Positions 22,754 through 34,508 of a stretch of DNA of 64,000 nucleotides are shown here, piece after piece. A program made the position numbers and the translations under genes. Below the pieces are notes generated by a model. The model ran no database searches, was not told the origin of the DNA, and saw only the letters and a program-made list of their open reading frames with translations. Position 1 is the first letter of the stretch. Each line of letters opens with the position of its first letter. Source of the DNA: Lepidodermella squamata (lineage: Eukaryota; Gastrotricha); the NCBI GenBank assembly GCA_047495785.1, contig JBLDXI010000010.1, positions 1,550,001 through 1,614,000 of the forward strand. The letters run 5' to 3'.

Positions 22754-23487
22754 ATCCCTTGGAACGGGTTGAGTCCTTATGCGGATGAGCCTTCGTTGCA
22801 TCGCGAAACAAAAGCTAAGCTGTTTACATCAATTGCCCTTGTGTTTTTCGTAAACTTCACCTTGGATGTAAGCGATTTATAATTATATACATACTCGTTT
22901 ATTCAGCCGCGTATCCGCTAATTTGGGTTAAGTCGGCCTGGAGCTTCATCAGGCAATAATTTAGTTTCCGTTTGATGACAGAGAAAGGCAACCTTTAGAT
23001 ATATTTGAGGAATCTGTAGCCATGTTGCTCCCATTGGCTGGAAAAAGACATCAGCGCCTCAGTATGCTCTGAGAGAAACTTGCTACCCTATCTTTTAGTG
23101 AAAAGGACCTCGGATAACGAGAGTCCCGAAATGCTTTGCAATATTTGATGAACTCTATAAATAAGGTGTTTCTTAAGCCCCCTCACTTCAAAAGAAAGAG
23201 TTTGTAGAGATCTCAGGCGCTGAAAAAAGTTTTCGCCTCCGACTCCGCCAGCTCACATACCCAGAAATCAATCCCGCGGCTATAACCGGCGGATAGCACG
23301 GTCAATAGCGTAACAGTTGTCTGATAGCCACAATAATTGTAAATCGTTTGAGCTTTTTGAAATGAATGAAAATCTCTTTAGTGTAATTACTCTTTAAATG
23401 AACGCTATCGTTCTTGGTGTTAAGAGAGATCAGGAATTTTCTGGAAATCATAGCTCTTTTATTGAATACTGTCCATAGCCGATTGAG
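22754..23487. other. Intergenic between Cys-rich family members 3 and 4
   Basis: About 730 bp. A stretch near 23210-23290 is relatively C-rich. I see no gene, RNA or clear repeat. Confidence 0.35.
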
Positions 23488-24269
23488 TTATCTTGCTGAA
23501 GCAAGACCCAGTAAAAACTGATAACATGCAAATCTGCAGCCGTCATTGTCAGCGTACAAAGGCGAGCCGGCCTTGCCGCCCTAAAATATAAATACAAATT
23601 GAAGCTATGAAGGATAAAAGTGAGAAATACCTCACACAGCGTCGTAAAGTCAGCGATATTGCTAACGCAGAAGCACATGTTCGGACTTGTTAATGAAGAT
23701 GACGTTTTCGCCTTGCAGAGGTATTTCTTTTCGCCCTATTATACGCAAGAAATAAGAAAATCAGGTGAATTTAGAATCATCTAACGTAGCATGCGTCGTA
23801 GCAGCGAGATCCTGATTGGGCGTCTAAAACTGCTCGGGGGCAGCTCAAACTTTGAGCCCTTGTCTGACAAGCGCACCTGTAGTTTGCCGGATCGGAACAC
23901 AAGTACCTAGCATCTAGAACCTGAAACGGATAACCTGTAAATTTTGCGAAATCAACTTTTCGCTAAAATTACTGGTAACGCGGCATTGCATGACGGTTCA
24001 TCGACATAAGTTGCCGTCCCTCTCTATAAAAAAATGCCGAATAATAGCGACATTTTCTCTAGGTTGAAGCTTACATCAGTCATTCCGTCAGCACTGCAGC
24101 TTGCTGTCGATAAACGGCACACGGTTTTCAACGTGGTCGGGTCGTCGCATTGCTTGTAAGTTGGCGGTTTGGGCGTCGAGACAGTTTTGATCGCAGGGTA
24201 AGGCCCGCAACCGAGCACATCTTGTAAGAAAAATACGGTTAGTACTAGGAAGATGCCGTTGAGAACCAT
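23488..24269 (-). CDS. Cys-rich secreted protein, family member 4 of 4
   Basis: Five minus-strand exons: 24075-24269, 23973-24023, 23786-23920, 23631-23735, 23488-23580; 192 aa. Signal peptide MVLNGIFLVLTVFFLQDVLG starts at 24269. Motifs parallel member 3: TYKQCDDPTTLKTVC, CSADGMTD, TYVDEPSCNAALP, RYLCSDP, CACQTRAQSLSCP-type block, SRCYDACY, NMCFCVSNIAD, CRFACYQFLLG. The upstream frame continues to 24341 but adds no signal-like sequence. Together the four genes form a local family with two subgroups (1+2 and 3+4), as expected from two rounds of duplication. I recognise no domain. Confidence 0.76.
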
Positions 24270-25409
24270 AGCTCTTGAGACGAGTGAAAAAAGTTGACTC
24301 ATCTTACGATGCTGAGCTTTTGTTGCGACGTGATAAAACAATAGCTGAGCTGTTTACATCCACTTTTTAACTCGTGTGAGCTCTTTGAAATTAGTTATAT
24401 ACAGGAAACGCGTTTTTACGGACATAACTACACAATTGTTTGTTTCATAATGATGCTTTATTGGCTTGGGTTGAAATTGATCTTAACTTCTGCTGGTATT
24501 GTTTTAATAAAGCCCATCCGACAGAGACCTAGTGCTGTAACGAAATTTTGCTCTCAAACTAAGAGCAGCAAATCTTTCTAACCAACAGCACTCATATTTC
24601 TCAATATAATACACATTGCATTTGAAAGTCAAAGTAAAAGATGCAAACTAAATTTTCCTTTCGGGGCACTGTGCTAAGGTGGATTCAGGAGCAGAGGGCG
24701 GAGTTGTTTTTTGGATCCCAGCTGGAGAAACCAAAAGGTCCCCCTGTTGTTTTTGCAGCCTTCCTGAGGATGAAATCTCTAAGCTCAGCTTTGAATTCCC
24801 TGGCTCAATTTCAACGTCTAGCCTGCGAGACATGGAGAGAAGCTGGTCACATCCGATATGTTCGGTTTCGTAAAGTTTTTTTATTTTCTTGAGGAAATAG
24901 GCCGCCATGTTTTAGAGGAGCTTTGGGAGATCTGGTTACATTTATCGGGATGTAGTCTCAAGGCAGACTCCAGGATTCAATCGACACCCCTGATGATAAG
25001 ACTTAACAAGAATTTCAACTCTCATTAAACTACTGAAGTTCTGATTGTCAAAGCACTTCAATTAAGCTGTTGTAAAATAGCCCATATCCCCGTGCCATTT
25101 CCATATTTTCCGCGTTTCGCTGCGTTTTTGCTTTTTTACCACGGAAGGGATTAAAGCAAGATTAGAACGTAGGTGATGTCATATTGATTGCACGTCACGT
25201 AATCCTTCTCAATTTAACACACAAGGCAAAAAGCGTCCAAGCCAAGAAAAAACCTAACACGCGTATAAACGTCATTGCCATGAAAAAAGTTGACGGCCAT
25301 GACATCATAATTGCTGGCCTAGCCTGTTACAAAACTACGTGAGCATGGCAGCGTTTTCTTAAAGCACATGAGGTAACGCAGCCATTTTCAACTGCTTTTT
25401 CAGTCGATC
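24270..25409. other. Upstream region of the kinase gene
   Basis: About 1.1 kb. A pyrimidine-rich 3' splice-like site (CTTTTTCAG) ends at 25403, six bases before the kinase ATG, so either a 5'-UTR intron or a spliced-leader acceptor may be present. The open frames at 24641-24908 on both strands overlap each other and have no recognisable domain. Confidence 0.4.
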
Positions 25410-27796
25410 ATGAGTCAAAAAGACCTTCAAGCGGGCCATGTTATCATACCTCATGCGAACAGCGGCATTTCCGCTGGCAATTTCACCATGCTCGGCCTAT
25501 TGGGGTCTGGGGCTTCTGGCAAGGTCTACCTGGCGAAGAAAACTGGATCTGGGGCAGATCAAGGCCGTTACTATGCTTTGAAATCTATGAAGAAGTCCGA
25601 AGTACTATCGAGGTCAAAAGGAGTCAAGCATACGAATTCCGAACGGAAGGTTTTAGAGGCAATCCGAGGCTGCCCCTTTCTCGTCACACTACAATACGCA
25701 TTCCAGACTGATAAGAGTGAGATTTTCAACACAACTTGATCTCTGGCTGAAATATTGAATTTTCAGAGCTTATCTTTGCCTTGGATTATATTGGAGGCGG
25801 AGAGCTTTTCACGCATTTGATCAAGCGCGACAAGTTCACAGTTGAAGAGACGACCTTTTACATAGCTGAACTTGTTGTAGCCCTCTCAGCCCTTCACGAC
25901 CTCAACATTATCTACCGAGATCTGAAATTGGAGAACATTCTCCTAGATAAGGAAGGACATGTGGTGTTGTCGGACTTTGGATTGTGCAGGATGTTCGACA
26001 AGGGCGAAAAGGATTGCAGGACTTACTCGTACTGCGGGACTGTGGACTACATGGCGCCGGAAGTTGCGAACAAAGGACATGGCCATTCTTTTTCAGCTGA
26101 TTGGTGGTCGCTTGGAGTTCTGACCTACGAACTTCTAACTGGTGCATCCCCTTTTACGATAGCTGGAGGTGATAATTCTCAATACGCTGTGCGAAAACGA
26201 GTTATCGAGGGTAAATTCCCTCATCTGAGCAAGAGTTTCCCGATTGCTGTTCGTGACTTCGTTAATGCCTTGTTAATTCCTGACCCTAACAAGCGGCTTG
26301 GCGCTCATGGCTCGGATGAAATTCGAACTCATGCGATTTTCTTTAAAATTAACTGGGCCGATGTGGTAAATCGAAAATTGGTACCGCCTATCGTGCCGAA
26401 TCTTCAAAACGAATGGGACACGTCAAACTTTGACGAAGAATACGGCAGCCAGGAGTGGAGTGGGATTGACTCTTCCCCTGACGTCTCTCATACCTCTGAC
26501 AAGGTCTTCAAAGACTTTTTGTTTGTTGCTCCGGATCACATCGAGGAGAGTGGAGCCGAGCTTGCGCCGAAACTTCAGACTTCGAGCAAGGATTCGAAAG
26601 CCCAGAAAACATCAGGAGGATGGATCGGCGGTCCAACAGAGCGTTTGAAACTTCTTCAGGAATTCAAAGCAACTGATTTCTTCACGAAATACAAAATCGA
26701 CTTTGAGAGTAAGCTGATTGGTATCGGTGCATTCTCAACCGTGCGAAGATGTATCCGACTCGAGGACAGCCAGGAATTCGCCGTGAAAATCACGAATCGC
26801 TGCATAAGGGTTGAGCCGGAGATTCAAACCCTAACGGCATGTCAAGGCCATCCCGGGGTCATCAAGCTGATCGATGTCATGCATGACAAACATAACACCT
26901 ATTTGGTCCTCGAACTTCTCCACGGCGGAGAGTTGCTGTCCCAAGTTCAGAAGAAACACGCCCTACGAGAATCAGAGGCCAGACGCATTTTCAAACAACT
27001 CGTTGAGACTGTCAAGTTCATTCACGATAAGCAGGTCGCTCATCTTGATTTGAAGCCGGAAAACATCATTTTCATCGACAAAAGCGCTGGTTCGCAGTGT
27101 AAGATCGTTGATTTTGGCTTTGCCCATTTCTTAAAAGACCTGCCTGAAATCGAGGCGGATTGTTACACTCTCGAATACGCTGCGCCTGAAATTTTGTTTG
27201 AACACCATTACACCGATGCTTGTGATCTGTGGAGCTTGGGGATCATTCTCTACGCAATGCTATCTGGCAATGTTCCTTTTATTGCTGATTCGCCTGAACA
27301 CATGGCCGAACGAGTAAGGGCCTACCATCTTGAAATGGAGGGATCAGAATGGCGGCATGTTTCGCAAGGCGCGAAGGAGATCATTCGACGCCTTGTTGAG
27401 ATTGATATGAAGAAACGAATGACCATGGAAGAGTTGGCGGATCATTCGTGGCTGAAACAAGAGACCAACGACCTTGACAACCCTCTGCCGCCGAGAGGCA
27501 TGCGAAAATCCGAATCGAAGGGAGCGCTTTCCCGCGCTTTCTCGGCCTTCTTCCACGCGAGGGACAAAAAGAGCGAGGAGAAAGAGGCGCCTATGCCTAA
27601 GGATAGCAATGTTATCCATCGTGTTACGACAGCTCTGACCTTCCGGCAAACATCGAAAGAGAGTACTGGGGCTACTTTTACGATTGGCACTCCAGTGATA
27701 GAAGAGCACGCCCACGAGCATCACGAACACCTGCATCAGGTTGCGACTGCCCCGGATTTGCAAGAACTCGATGAGAAAAAGGAAGATGATGAATGA
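25410..27796 (+). CDS. MSK/RSK-type double protein kinase lacking key regulatory phosphosites
   Basis: Ser/Thr kinase with two kinase domains. Exons 25410-25716 and 25767-27796 (50-bp intron) give 778 aa. The N-terminal AGC-type kinase has GSGASGKVY, YALKSMKK, YRDLKLENILL, DFGLC, and an MSK-like activation loop TYSYCGTVDYMAPE. The hydrophobic motif, expected F-x-x-Y/F-S/T-F, reads FKDFLFVAP: the Ser is Leu (codon 26519-26521). The C-terminal CaMK-type kinase has GIGAFSTV, AVKI, DFGFA and APE, but HRD is HLD (27041-27049) and the MAPK-target Thr-Pro of MSK1 (TPCFTLHY) is Ala-Asp (ADCYTLEY, 27155-27160). The C-terminal tail is His/Glu-rich. In known MSKs, ERK or p38 phosphorylates the C-kinase Thr-Pro, and the C-kinase then phosphorylates the hydrophobic motif; both endpoints are missing here. 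N-kinase activity may be constitutive or differently controlled (inference). AATAAA at 27849. Confidence 0.92.
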
Positions 27797-28007
27797 TTTT
27801 TGAATTTGACTGACAAATCTGTTAATCCTGTGCTTGATATTATTTTGAAATAAACCGAATGCTAGGAGGTGCGATTCCAGTCTAACAAAAGAGTGCCTTT
27901 ATAATTCAATTTTCCAGAGCTTATTTGCTCTTAGGCAAAAAACCTGCGCTGGCGAAGTATCTTGTAGCTGTGCTTATGCTATACATTCGCATGAAAAGGC
28001 TCGTCAA

Positions 28008-29279
28008 ATGAACGTTGGTTTTTTCATAGGGCTGCTTCCATTAATCGCAGTCGTGCAAGCTCAAACTGGCGCGAAGGTTGAGTTACTTCAAGACGGGCTC
28101 ATTAGAAACTACTTTGACGTGAAATGCCCCCTTGCGAGAGCCAAGAATCTACCCCTGGAGCTTTCGCTACGGCAGCAATGGCAGAGTTTTCCCATCAAAG
28201 TTTCAGCTATTTCACTCATCGTGTACAGAGTGGCTGAAATTCGCGATTTAACAAAAAGGTAAGCAGTTTAAATTCATATCATTCCGTGATTAAAGCCTTA
28301 AATGTATTCCAGCCTAACAATTTATGCCCAGATAATTGTTGGATGGGAATTGCCGATTGACGGGTGTGAAGCTTTCAATGAAACAGCGGCTTTTGGATCA
28401 CCAATGAACAGCATACAACCCGAGTTCGTTCCGACCTTAACCAAGGATTTAACCTGGATACCGACCCTATACCACATGAATGCTGTTCGAAACAACAATT
28501 ACCACTACGACAATGTAAAATCTGTTGAATTCATCGCTGGCGATCTGCCTGTTACTGCAATGGCAAGAAGTGTTGGTCTTATCGACTCGGTCTGCAACAA
28601 CGGCTTCAATTTTCGGTACTTCCCTTTCGACCGACTTGACTGCGACATCACCTTCGAATTTCAACACGAAATGGCTGAGGTTTTGGTCGAGAAGGCCGTC
28701 TATCTCGTTGACGGCGATCTGCTGGAAGCTGCTGAAATATGGGAATATCTACCGCCTTTGAACGAATCAGGAAATATTTTTATAAACAGCAACGTTTCGA
28801 GATACAGCGGTTTCGCGAAATTGACTTCTGTGACCTTTCGGATGTCGTTCAAACGGCGATATTTTTACTATCTTGGGACGCTATTTCTACCAGTTATTAT
28901 TTTAATCTTACTACAGCTTTCCGCGCTCACGATGGGCCCTCATATACCTTTGAGGCCGATTTTTGGTATGACCGTCGTGCTGTCTTATACCAGTATTTTG
29001 AACTTGGTCTACGGAGGAATCCCACGGTCTTCCGAGGTCGTATATACCGCTTTTATGGTTCAGTCAAATTTAGTTGCTGCTCTGATAATCACGTTTTACT
29101 CGTTGATATCGAACACGATGGCCGATTTCGAGTTTTTCAAACGGAAAGTGATTGTCATAGGCACAGATTGGCCGATAACTGTTATAAGGATTTGCGATTG
29201 TGTATTGGTTACCGGTGCAATTATAACGCTAATCATTGTGTATGCTGTTTGCATCGCTCATATAATTAATGAAAGATAA
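28008..29279 (+). CDS. Array pLGIC A (short-loop Cys-loop receptor)
   Basis: Channel subunit of the pentameric ligand-gated superfamily. Exons 28008-28258 and 28313-29279 give 405 aa. Layout (residues): signal 1-18; Cys40 in KCPLARAKNLPLEL; phase-2 intron inside the Ser codon of DLTK|SLTIY; Cys102 after WELPIDGC; loop A region WIPTLYHMNA; Cys-loop C178-C194 (15 residues between, against the usual 13) with FPFDRLDC; M1 about 267-289; M2 about 298-318; M3 about 327-350; an M3-M4 linker of only about 22 residues; M4 about 374-401. No vicinal Cys pair in loop C, so it is not a nicotinic alpha type. M2 starts LRPIFGMTVVL: Leu at -1' where cation channels carry Glu, Ile at 2', Leu at 9'. First of the tandem array; AATAAA at 29312. 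Ligand unknown. Confidence 0.9.
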
Positions 29280-29562
29280 CGTGCTGAATTCACACATTCA
29301 GAATTATTTTCAATAAATTTCAAATTTTTGAATGTTTTTTTTAGAATATTACGCGTTTTTTACGTATTATGCATGCATATTATGCGGTGCAGGTAATTTT
29401 TTCCCTCATGAAAAAAACACGTAGCCAAACAAAGCGCTCATATTTTACGCACGAAAGCACACACTCGCATTTATTATACTTGGTTATTATAGCACACAGG
29501 TGAGAAAAATGTGCAGCACTTGGCATTAAAGCATATGCTACATCAGCATATTCCTAACAGCG

Positions 29563-30805
29563 ATGATATCAGTTGTGATACTGTTTTTTCTGCATCTCGC
29601 ATGTGCTGACAAGCCAACTGAAGTATTGCAAGACAAATGGCGGTCGAAATTTCTCGATGATCTCTGCCCGATAGTCAAGGCCAAAGATTTGCCACTAGAA
29701 CTCAGACAACGCGGCTTAGCCAGAGAAATACCAGTAAGAATAAACCGTCTCAATCTTCATGTTTTCCGCGTTTCTGAAATTCGGGATTTGGGCCAAAGGT
29801 TTGAAGAATAAATTTTTCCAGATTCATTTTCAAGTCCTATTTATATCTTATAGTTTGTCTATTTACGGTCTCCTGTCTTTAGCATGGACCCTGCCAACAG
29901 AGGCTTGCAAACCGCTAAATACCACTGAACTGTATGGCGAAAATGCAAATAAGGGTCATGGTTTTGATTTTGAAATCGAGAAATCGAAATTATGGATCCC
30001 AGAAATCTGGCATATGAACGCGCTGAGGAATAACAAATATTTCTCCGATTCTTTACGAACCGTTTGGGTGCTAGCGGCTCGAAGTCCTGTTGGACTTGTG
30101 GCCGAAACAACTGGAATAATCGAATCTTCTTGCAATTCTGGCTTCAACTTCAGGCAATTTCCATTTGATCTAATGAGCTGCGATATTAAATTCGAATTTG
30201 CGAATGACCGGGATGTCCAGGTCGAGAATACTTTCATGACATTGGACGGAATTAACGAGCTCCTAGACCGCTCTGATATTTGGGAATTCTTACCGAACGA
30301 TGATAATAACGCAACCATTGTTAAATCATCACGTTTTGGGAACGAAGAAGTTTTCTATACTGTTCACTTCAAATTATCGTTCCGACGGCGATATTTCTAC
30401 TATTTGGGCACAATCTGCCTGCCAGTGGTAATTTTCGTCATCCTTCAGCTTTCAGCCTTAATCATGATGCCCAACATACCAAACCGGCCTCAGTTCGGCA
30501 TTAAGATGGTCTTGGCGTATTCATTCGTTCTAAATTTGGTCTTCACAGCGATTCCGCGAACGTCGGAGATCGTCTACATGGGCGTGATTGTTCAATCTAA
30601 TTTGATAGCTGCTCTTTTCTTGACCTTCTACTCTGCGTTTTCACACTCGTTCTCGGAGACAGGTCTCGGCAAAATGATACCTAAATTCGGCGATTTCAAA
30701 TGGTCACTTCCTTTCGTGAGAACAACTGACATTATCGCGTTTGCAGTTGCGATTATTGGTCTCATAATTGCTTATGCCGTTTCTATAAGCGTAATTAATG
30801 GATAA
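29563..30805 (+). CDS. Array pLGIC B
   Basis: Exons 29563-29798 and 29854-30805, 395 aa; the 55-bp intron interrupts the same Ser codon (DLGQ|SLSIY) as in gene A. Signal peptide MISVVILFFLHLACA. Extra Cys pair: LCPIVKAKDLPLEL and WTLPTEACK. Cys-loop has 15 residues between the cysteines and ends FPFDLMSC, the usual RLD being replaced. M2 begins NRPQFGIKMVLAYS: Asn at -1', Gln at 2' and a Lys at 6', a pore-lining position that is normally Ser or Thr. A Lys there would be expected to disfavour cation flow if the pore opens normally (inference). Linker between M3 and M4 is short (SETGLGKMIPKFGDFKW). Closest in layout to A. Confidence 0.9.
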
Positions 30806-31131
30806 AGTTTTGTGACCGAATTGAATAAAAACATTCCAGTGAGCATTCCGGCGCCTTTCGCCTATTAAATGTCATTGGTAGTCTAACCTGGCTTATCTTC
30901 TGTGATTTACAAGCTACTAGTGTGAGGCTTGGTGATGTTTTTTTTCATGCCCACTAGGCTGTGATGGAATAGTAAAAAAACTCAATGGCATGTGTGCATC
31001 CACGGCTTTACGTTAGATGGCATGCCGACACACAGATAAATTATGCACCGAGCCACAAGAGCGTAAAAAAACTGACGCTACAGGTCGAGATGTCATATTT
31101 CACCTGGCCCAGAGCAGAACAATACGCACGA

Positions 31132-32370
31132 ATGCAATTTATTTTGCTTGTTTCCCTGATTGCCCCAGTTTTTGTTAGAGGGGGAACGCCAGTATTGCAA
31201 GATCTACTCACTGCAGAGTTTCTAAACGAAAAATGCACCTTGGCAAAGGCGCGAGACATTCCGCTTGAGTTGAGGCTTCGCGGTCAAGAAAGCTTATTGC
31301 CTATCAGACTTGGTTTGATTCTTCATATCTATCGAGTCGTCGAAATCAAAGACTTGAGTAGGAGGTAGCCGTTACATTTTCCCTACTACAATTGTTTATT
31401 CTATTTCTCGCTTAGCTTGTCACTATACGGTGCGCTGGGAGGATTGTGGACATTGCCAAAAGCAGAGTGTCAACCGCTCAATCTAACTGCTGTCTTTTCA
31501 AAGTTGAACACGACAGATGATTTTAAGGTGTATCGCAATAAGGCAGACAACTGGATGCCGGATATTCTACACATGAACGCCATCAAAAGCAACAAGCTGC
31601 TTTATGACTTGACAAAAGTAATCGAAATGTCAATGGATACAAATGGGCTGAGCGTCATAGCCGGAGATACTGGTCTCATTGAGTCTGTATGCAATGATGG
31701 CTTCAATTTCGCATATTTTCCCTTCGACCGTCTCGACTGCGATATTGTCTTTGAAAGCCACGATAATGATGTAAATATCAATTTCACTACATTCACTTAC
31801 GATGCTGATTCTTTGATTAGCCCAAGTGATATCTGGGAGTTTTTACCAACCCCAGAGAATGCGAGTAACATGACTGTCAAAACGATTACGCGTTATGACG
31901 GCATGGAGGTGACCGCTATCTATTTCCGAATGTCTTTCCGCCGGAAATACTGGTACTTCCTCGGCACTTTGGTCCTACCAATCTGCGTCTTGATCATCCT
32001 ACAACTTTCAACACTCATCATAGCGCCAAGTGTCGCAAATCGGCCTACTTTCGGCATGACCGTTGTCTTGTCGTATTCTAGCACATTAGCCCTGATTTTC
32101 GGCAGCATTCCCAAGTCCTCGGAGATAATCTACCTGGCCGTTATTGTCCAGGCGAATCTCGTCGCGGCTCTTGTCATCACATTTTACGCTCTCGTATCCC
32201 TCACGCTTTCTGGATACGATTTCTTCAAACGGGAAATCATTTTCTGTAACAATAAGTGCTCCGTTACAATAATGAGAGCTTGTGATATGCTTGTTTTGTT
32301 TCTGACTATCACCGGTCTTGTAATAGTTTACGGAATTTGCGCCTCAGCTATAGCGAACGGGCGATCATGA
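31132..32370 (+). CDS. Array pLGIC C
   Basis: Exons 31132-31364 and 31416-32370, 395 aa, 51-bp intron at the shared site (SR|SLSLY). The frame is open up to 30985, but the ATG at 31132 begins a proper signal peptide (MQFILLVSLIAPVFVRG), so it is chosen. Extra Cys pair: KCTLAKARDIPLEL and WTLPKAECQ. Loop A region WMPDILHMNA. Cys-loop CNDGFNFAYFPFDRLDC. M2 NRPTFGMTVVLSYS: Asn -1', Thr 2', Thr 6', Leu 9', the most nicotinic-like pore of the left half of the array except for the missing acid at -1'. M3-M4 linker SGYDFFKREIIFCNNKCS is very close to that of D, its probable nearest sister. Confidence 0.91.
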
Positions 32371-32600
32371 CGTTGTTAAGTTTTTTTGCTTTAGGAATAA
32401 TAATAAAATTGTGGTCCGAGCTATGCAGCTATGCAGTTTTTCGAGAAAGGTGTAAAAACCGTGGGTAAATTCAAACAATAGTGAATAAAGTAACTTTTTA
32501 ATACGTGATGAATAGGGAGAATGCTTCTGCACCCCGCTCTGCAGTGCACTGGAATGCTCGACGCCTGAAGGGAATTCACAGCGAGTTTTTCTGAGCTGAA

Positions 32601-33958
32601 ATGAATTCGATTCACATTTTACTTGCCGTGGTTTTGGTACAGGTGTCAGCGGCTCCGCAAAGCGAAGTTCTGCAGGAAAAGTGGGCATCCAAGTTCTTAA
32701 ACGAGCATTGCACTTTAGCGAAGGCGAGAGACCTACCCCTCGAGCTGAGATTGCGAGGCGAAGAACACCTGATCCCGATCGAATTCACGCTTTATCTCCA
32801 CGTCTACCGAATTTCAGAGATAAGAGATCTGACAAAAAGGTAGGAAAAGATTCTATCGTGGAAAAACTAGCTAGGATTATCCGAAAATTTGAGACAACAA
32901 ACAAAATTAATTTTTTTTTAAATCTGCCTGTCCAGAGCCAAAAGCTTTTTTCACTTTTAAAATTTTCAAAATTTTAAAACTGAATGTTAAAAAAATGTTT
33001 CAGCCTGGCATTGTATGGATATCTTTACGGATCGTGGACCTACCCTCGAGCGCAGTGTGAACCTATCCCCCGACCGTCACTCTTCGAGAATCTCAACAAC
33101 TCAGACCCAGATTTCTACGTTTACCGTAGCAAAGCCGACACTTGGATGCCTGAAATCTTGCACATGAACGCATTACGTAACAACAAGTACTTCTACGACA
33201 TAACGCGAAGAATCGACATCAATGCGGCGTCATCGGTCGACCAGGTTTATGCAGAGGCCGGCGACACTGGTCTTCTTGAATCAGTTTGCAATGACGGCTT
33301 TAACGTTGCTTTCTTCCCATTCGACCGACTCGACTGCGATATTGTGTTCGAAAATCACGACGATGACGTCAAGATTTCGAAAGCTATCTTCAAAGTTGAC
33401 CAAGATTTGCTGAGCCCTAGTGAAATATGGGAATTTGTGCCCACCCCAGACGGCGAGAAAAACATAACCTTCAAAACAGTGAAAAGATACGACGGGGTTG
33501 ACGTTCAAGCCGTGATATTTCGATTGTCATTCCGAAGAAAATATTTGTATTTTCTAGGCACGTTGTGCCTCCCTGTTGTAGTGTTAATCATCCTTCAGCT
33601 TTCAACCCTAATTTTGACTCCTAACCTACCTAACCGACCAATGTTTGGCATGACTGTGGTTTTGTCCTACTCCAGCACGTTAGCTTTGATCTGGAGTAGC
33701 ATTCCCAAATCTTCGGAGATAGTATATGTCGCTATTATGGTTCAGGCAAATTTAGTAGCAGCTCTAGTAATCACGTTCTATTCGCTTGTTTCACTTACTC
33801 TATCTGGCTATGACTTTTTCAAAAAAGAACTTGTCTTGCGGAACAAATCTTACGCCATCAGTGTTTTGCGTGCAATGGATTTCGCTGTTCTTGTTATGAC
33901 CATTATCGGCCTGGTGATTGTCTATACGATTTGCATCGCATTAATTGTAAGGGGCTAA
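32601..33958 (+). CDS. Array pLGIC D
   Basis: Exons 32601-32839 and 33004-33958, 397 aa. The intron sits at the standard site (DLTK|SLALY) but is 164 bp, three times longer than in its neighbours, with a T/A-rich filler. Signal peptide MNSIHILLAVVLVQVSA. Extra Cys pair: HCTLAKARDLPLEL and WTYPRAQCE. Cys-loop CNDGFNVAFFPFDRLDC. M2 NRPMFGMTVVLSYS (Asn -1', Met 2'). From M2 to the linker it is nearly identical to C (SSTLALIW, SGYDFFKKE), indicating a recent duplication or gene conversion. Ends just before a poly-adenylation-like ATAATAAAA at about 33966. Confidence 0.91.
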
Positions 33959-34508
33959 GAGGATTGATAATAAAACCAATCTGGAGTAAAACGGGTTTTT
34001 CTTCAAATTAGTATCGATTTTTTGTCGTCGCTGTCATGTGACGAGAGGCGCCTTTTATCAAATTTAGACAATAAATTTGGACACCAACGATTTTATTCAG
34101 ATTTTTTATTAAATCATCCGCAAGTGCCATAAAAATCGGCATTATTGAATTTTTAGTGCAAAACGCGAGGTTAATCGATTGATTATTGTTTTACGACCCA
34201 GCTTCGATTTATAAATCATCATCGTTACTGACCGGCATGAGTTCCGTGATGTTTACTAGGGTTTGCTCCACAAATGGCTCTGACCGTGCCTTGATTGATT
34301 TACCATGTTTACGAAAACAATAACTGCGCGTGGTATTCCCCGCGCAAAAAGGGAAGCGTTCAGCGAGGATACAGCACGAAAAAATGCCGCTAAGATGCTA
34401 TCATTAGACTCAAGGATCTGTTCCTGTTATTTGCATGTGGAAGCGCGGAAGATTTCAAATTTTTTTTTCAAGTAATTTTGAAAATGCTCAGTTTTTAGGG
34501 AAATTAAG
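33959..34508. other. Intergenic between array genes D and E
   Basis: 550 bp of mostly AT-rich sequence holding the 3' end signals of D and the promoter of E. A 3' splice-like site (CAGTTTTTAG) ends at 34498, ten bases before the ATG of E. No gene seen. Confidence 0.35.

Noticed and set aside
24641-24908. Overlapping open frames on both strands, 83-86 codons.
   Set aside because: Mutually antisense, no signal peptide, no recognised domain and no paralogue in the window; most likely chance.
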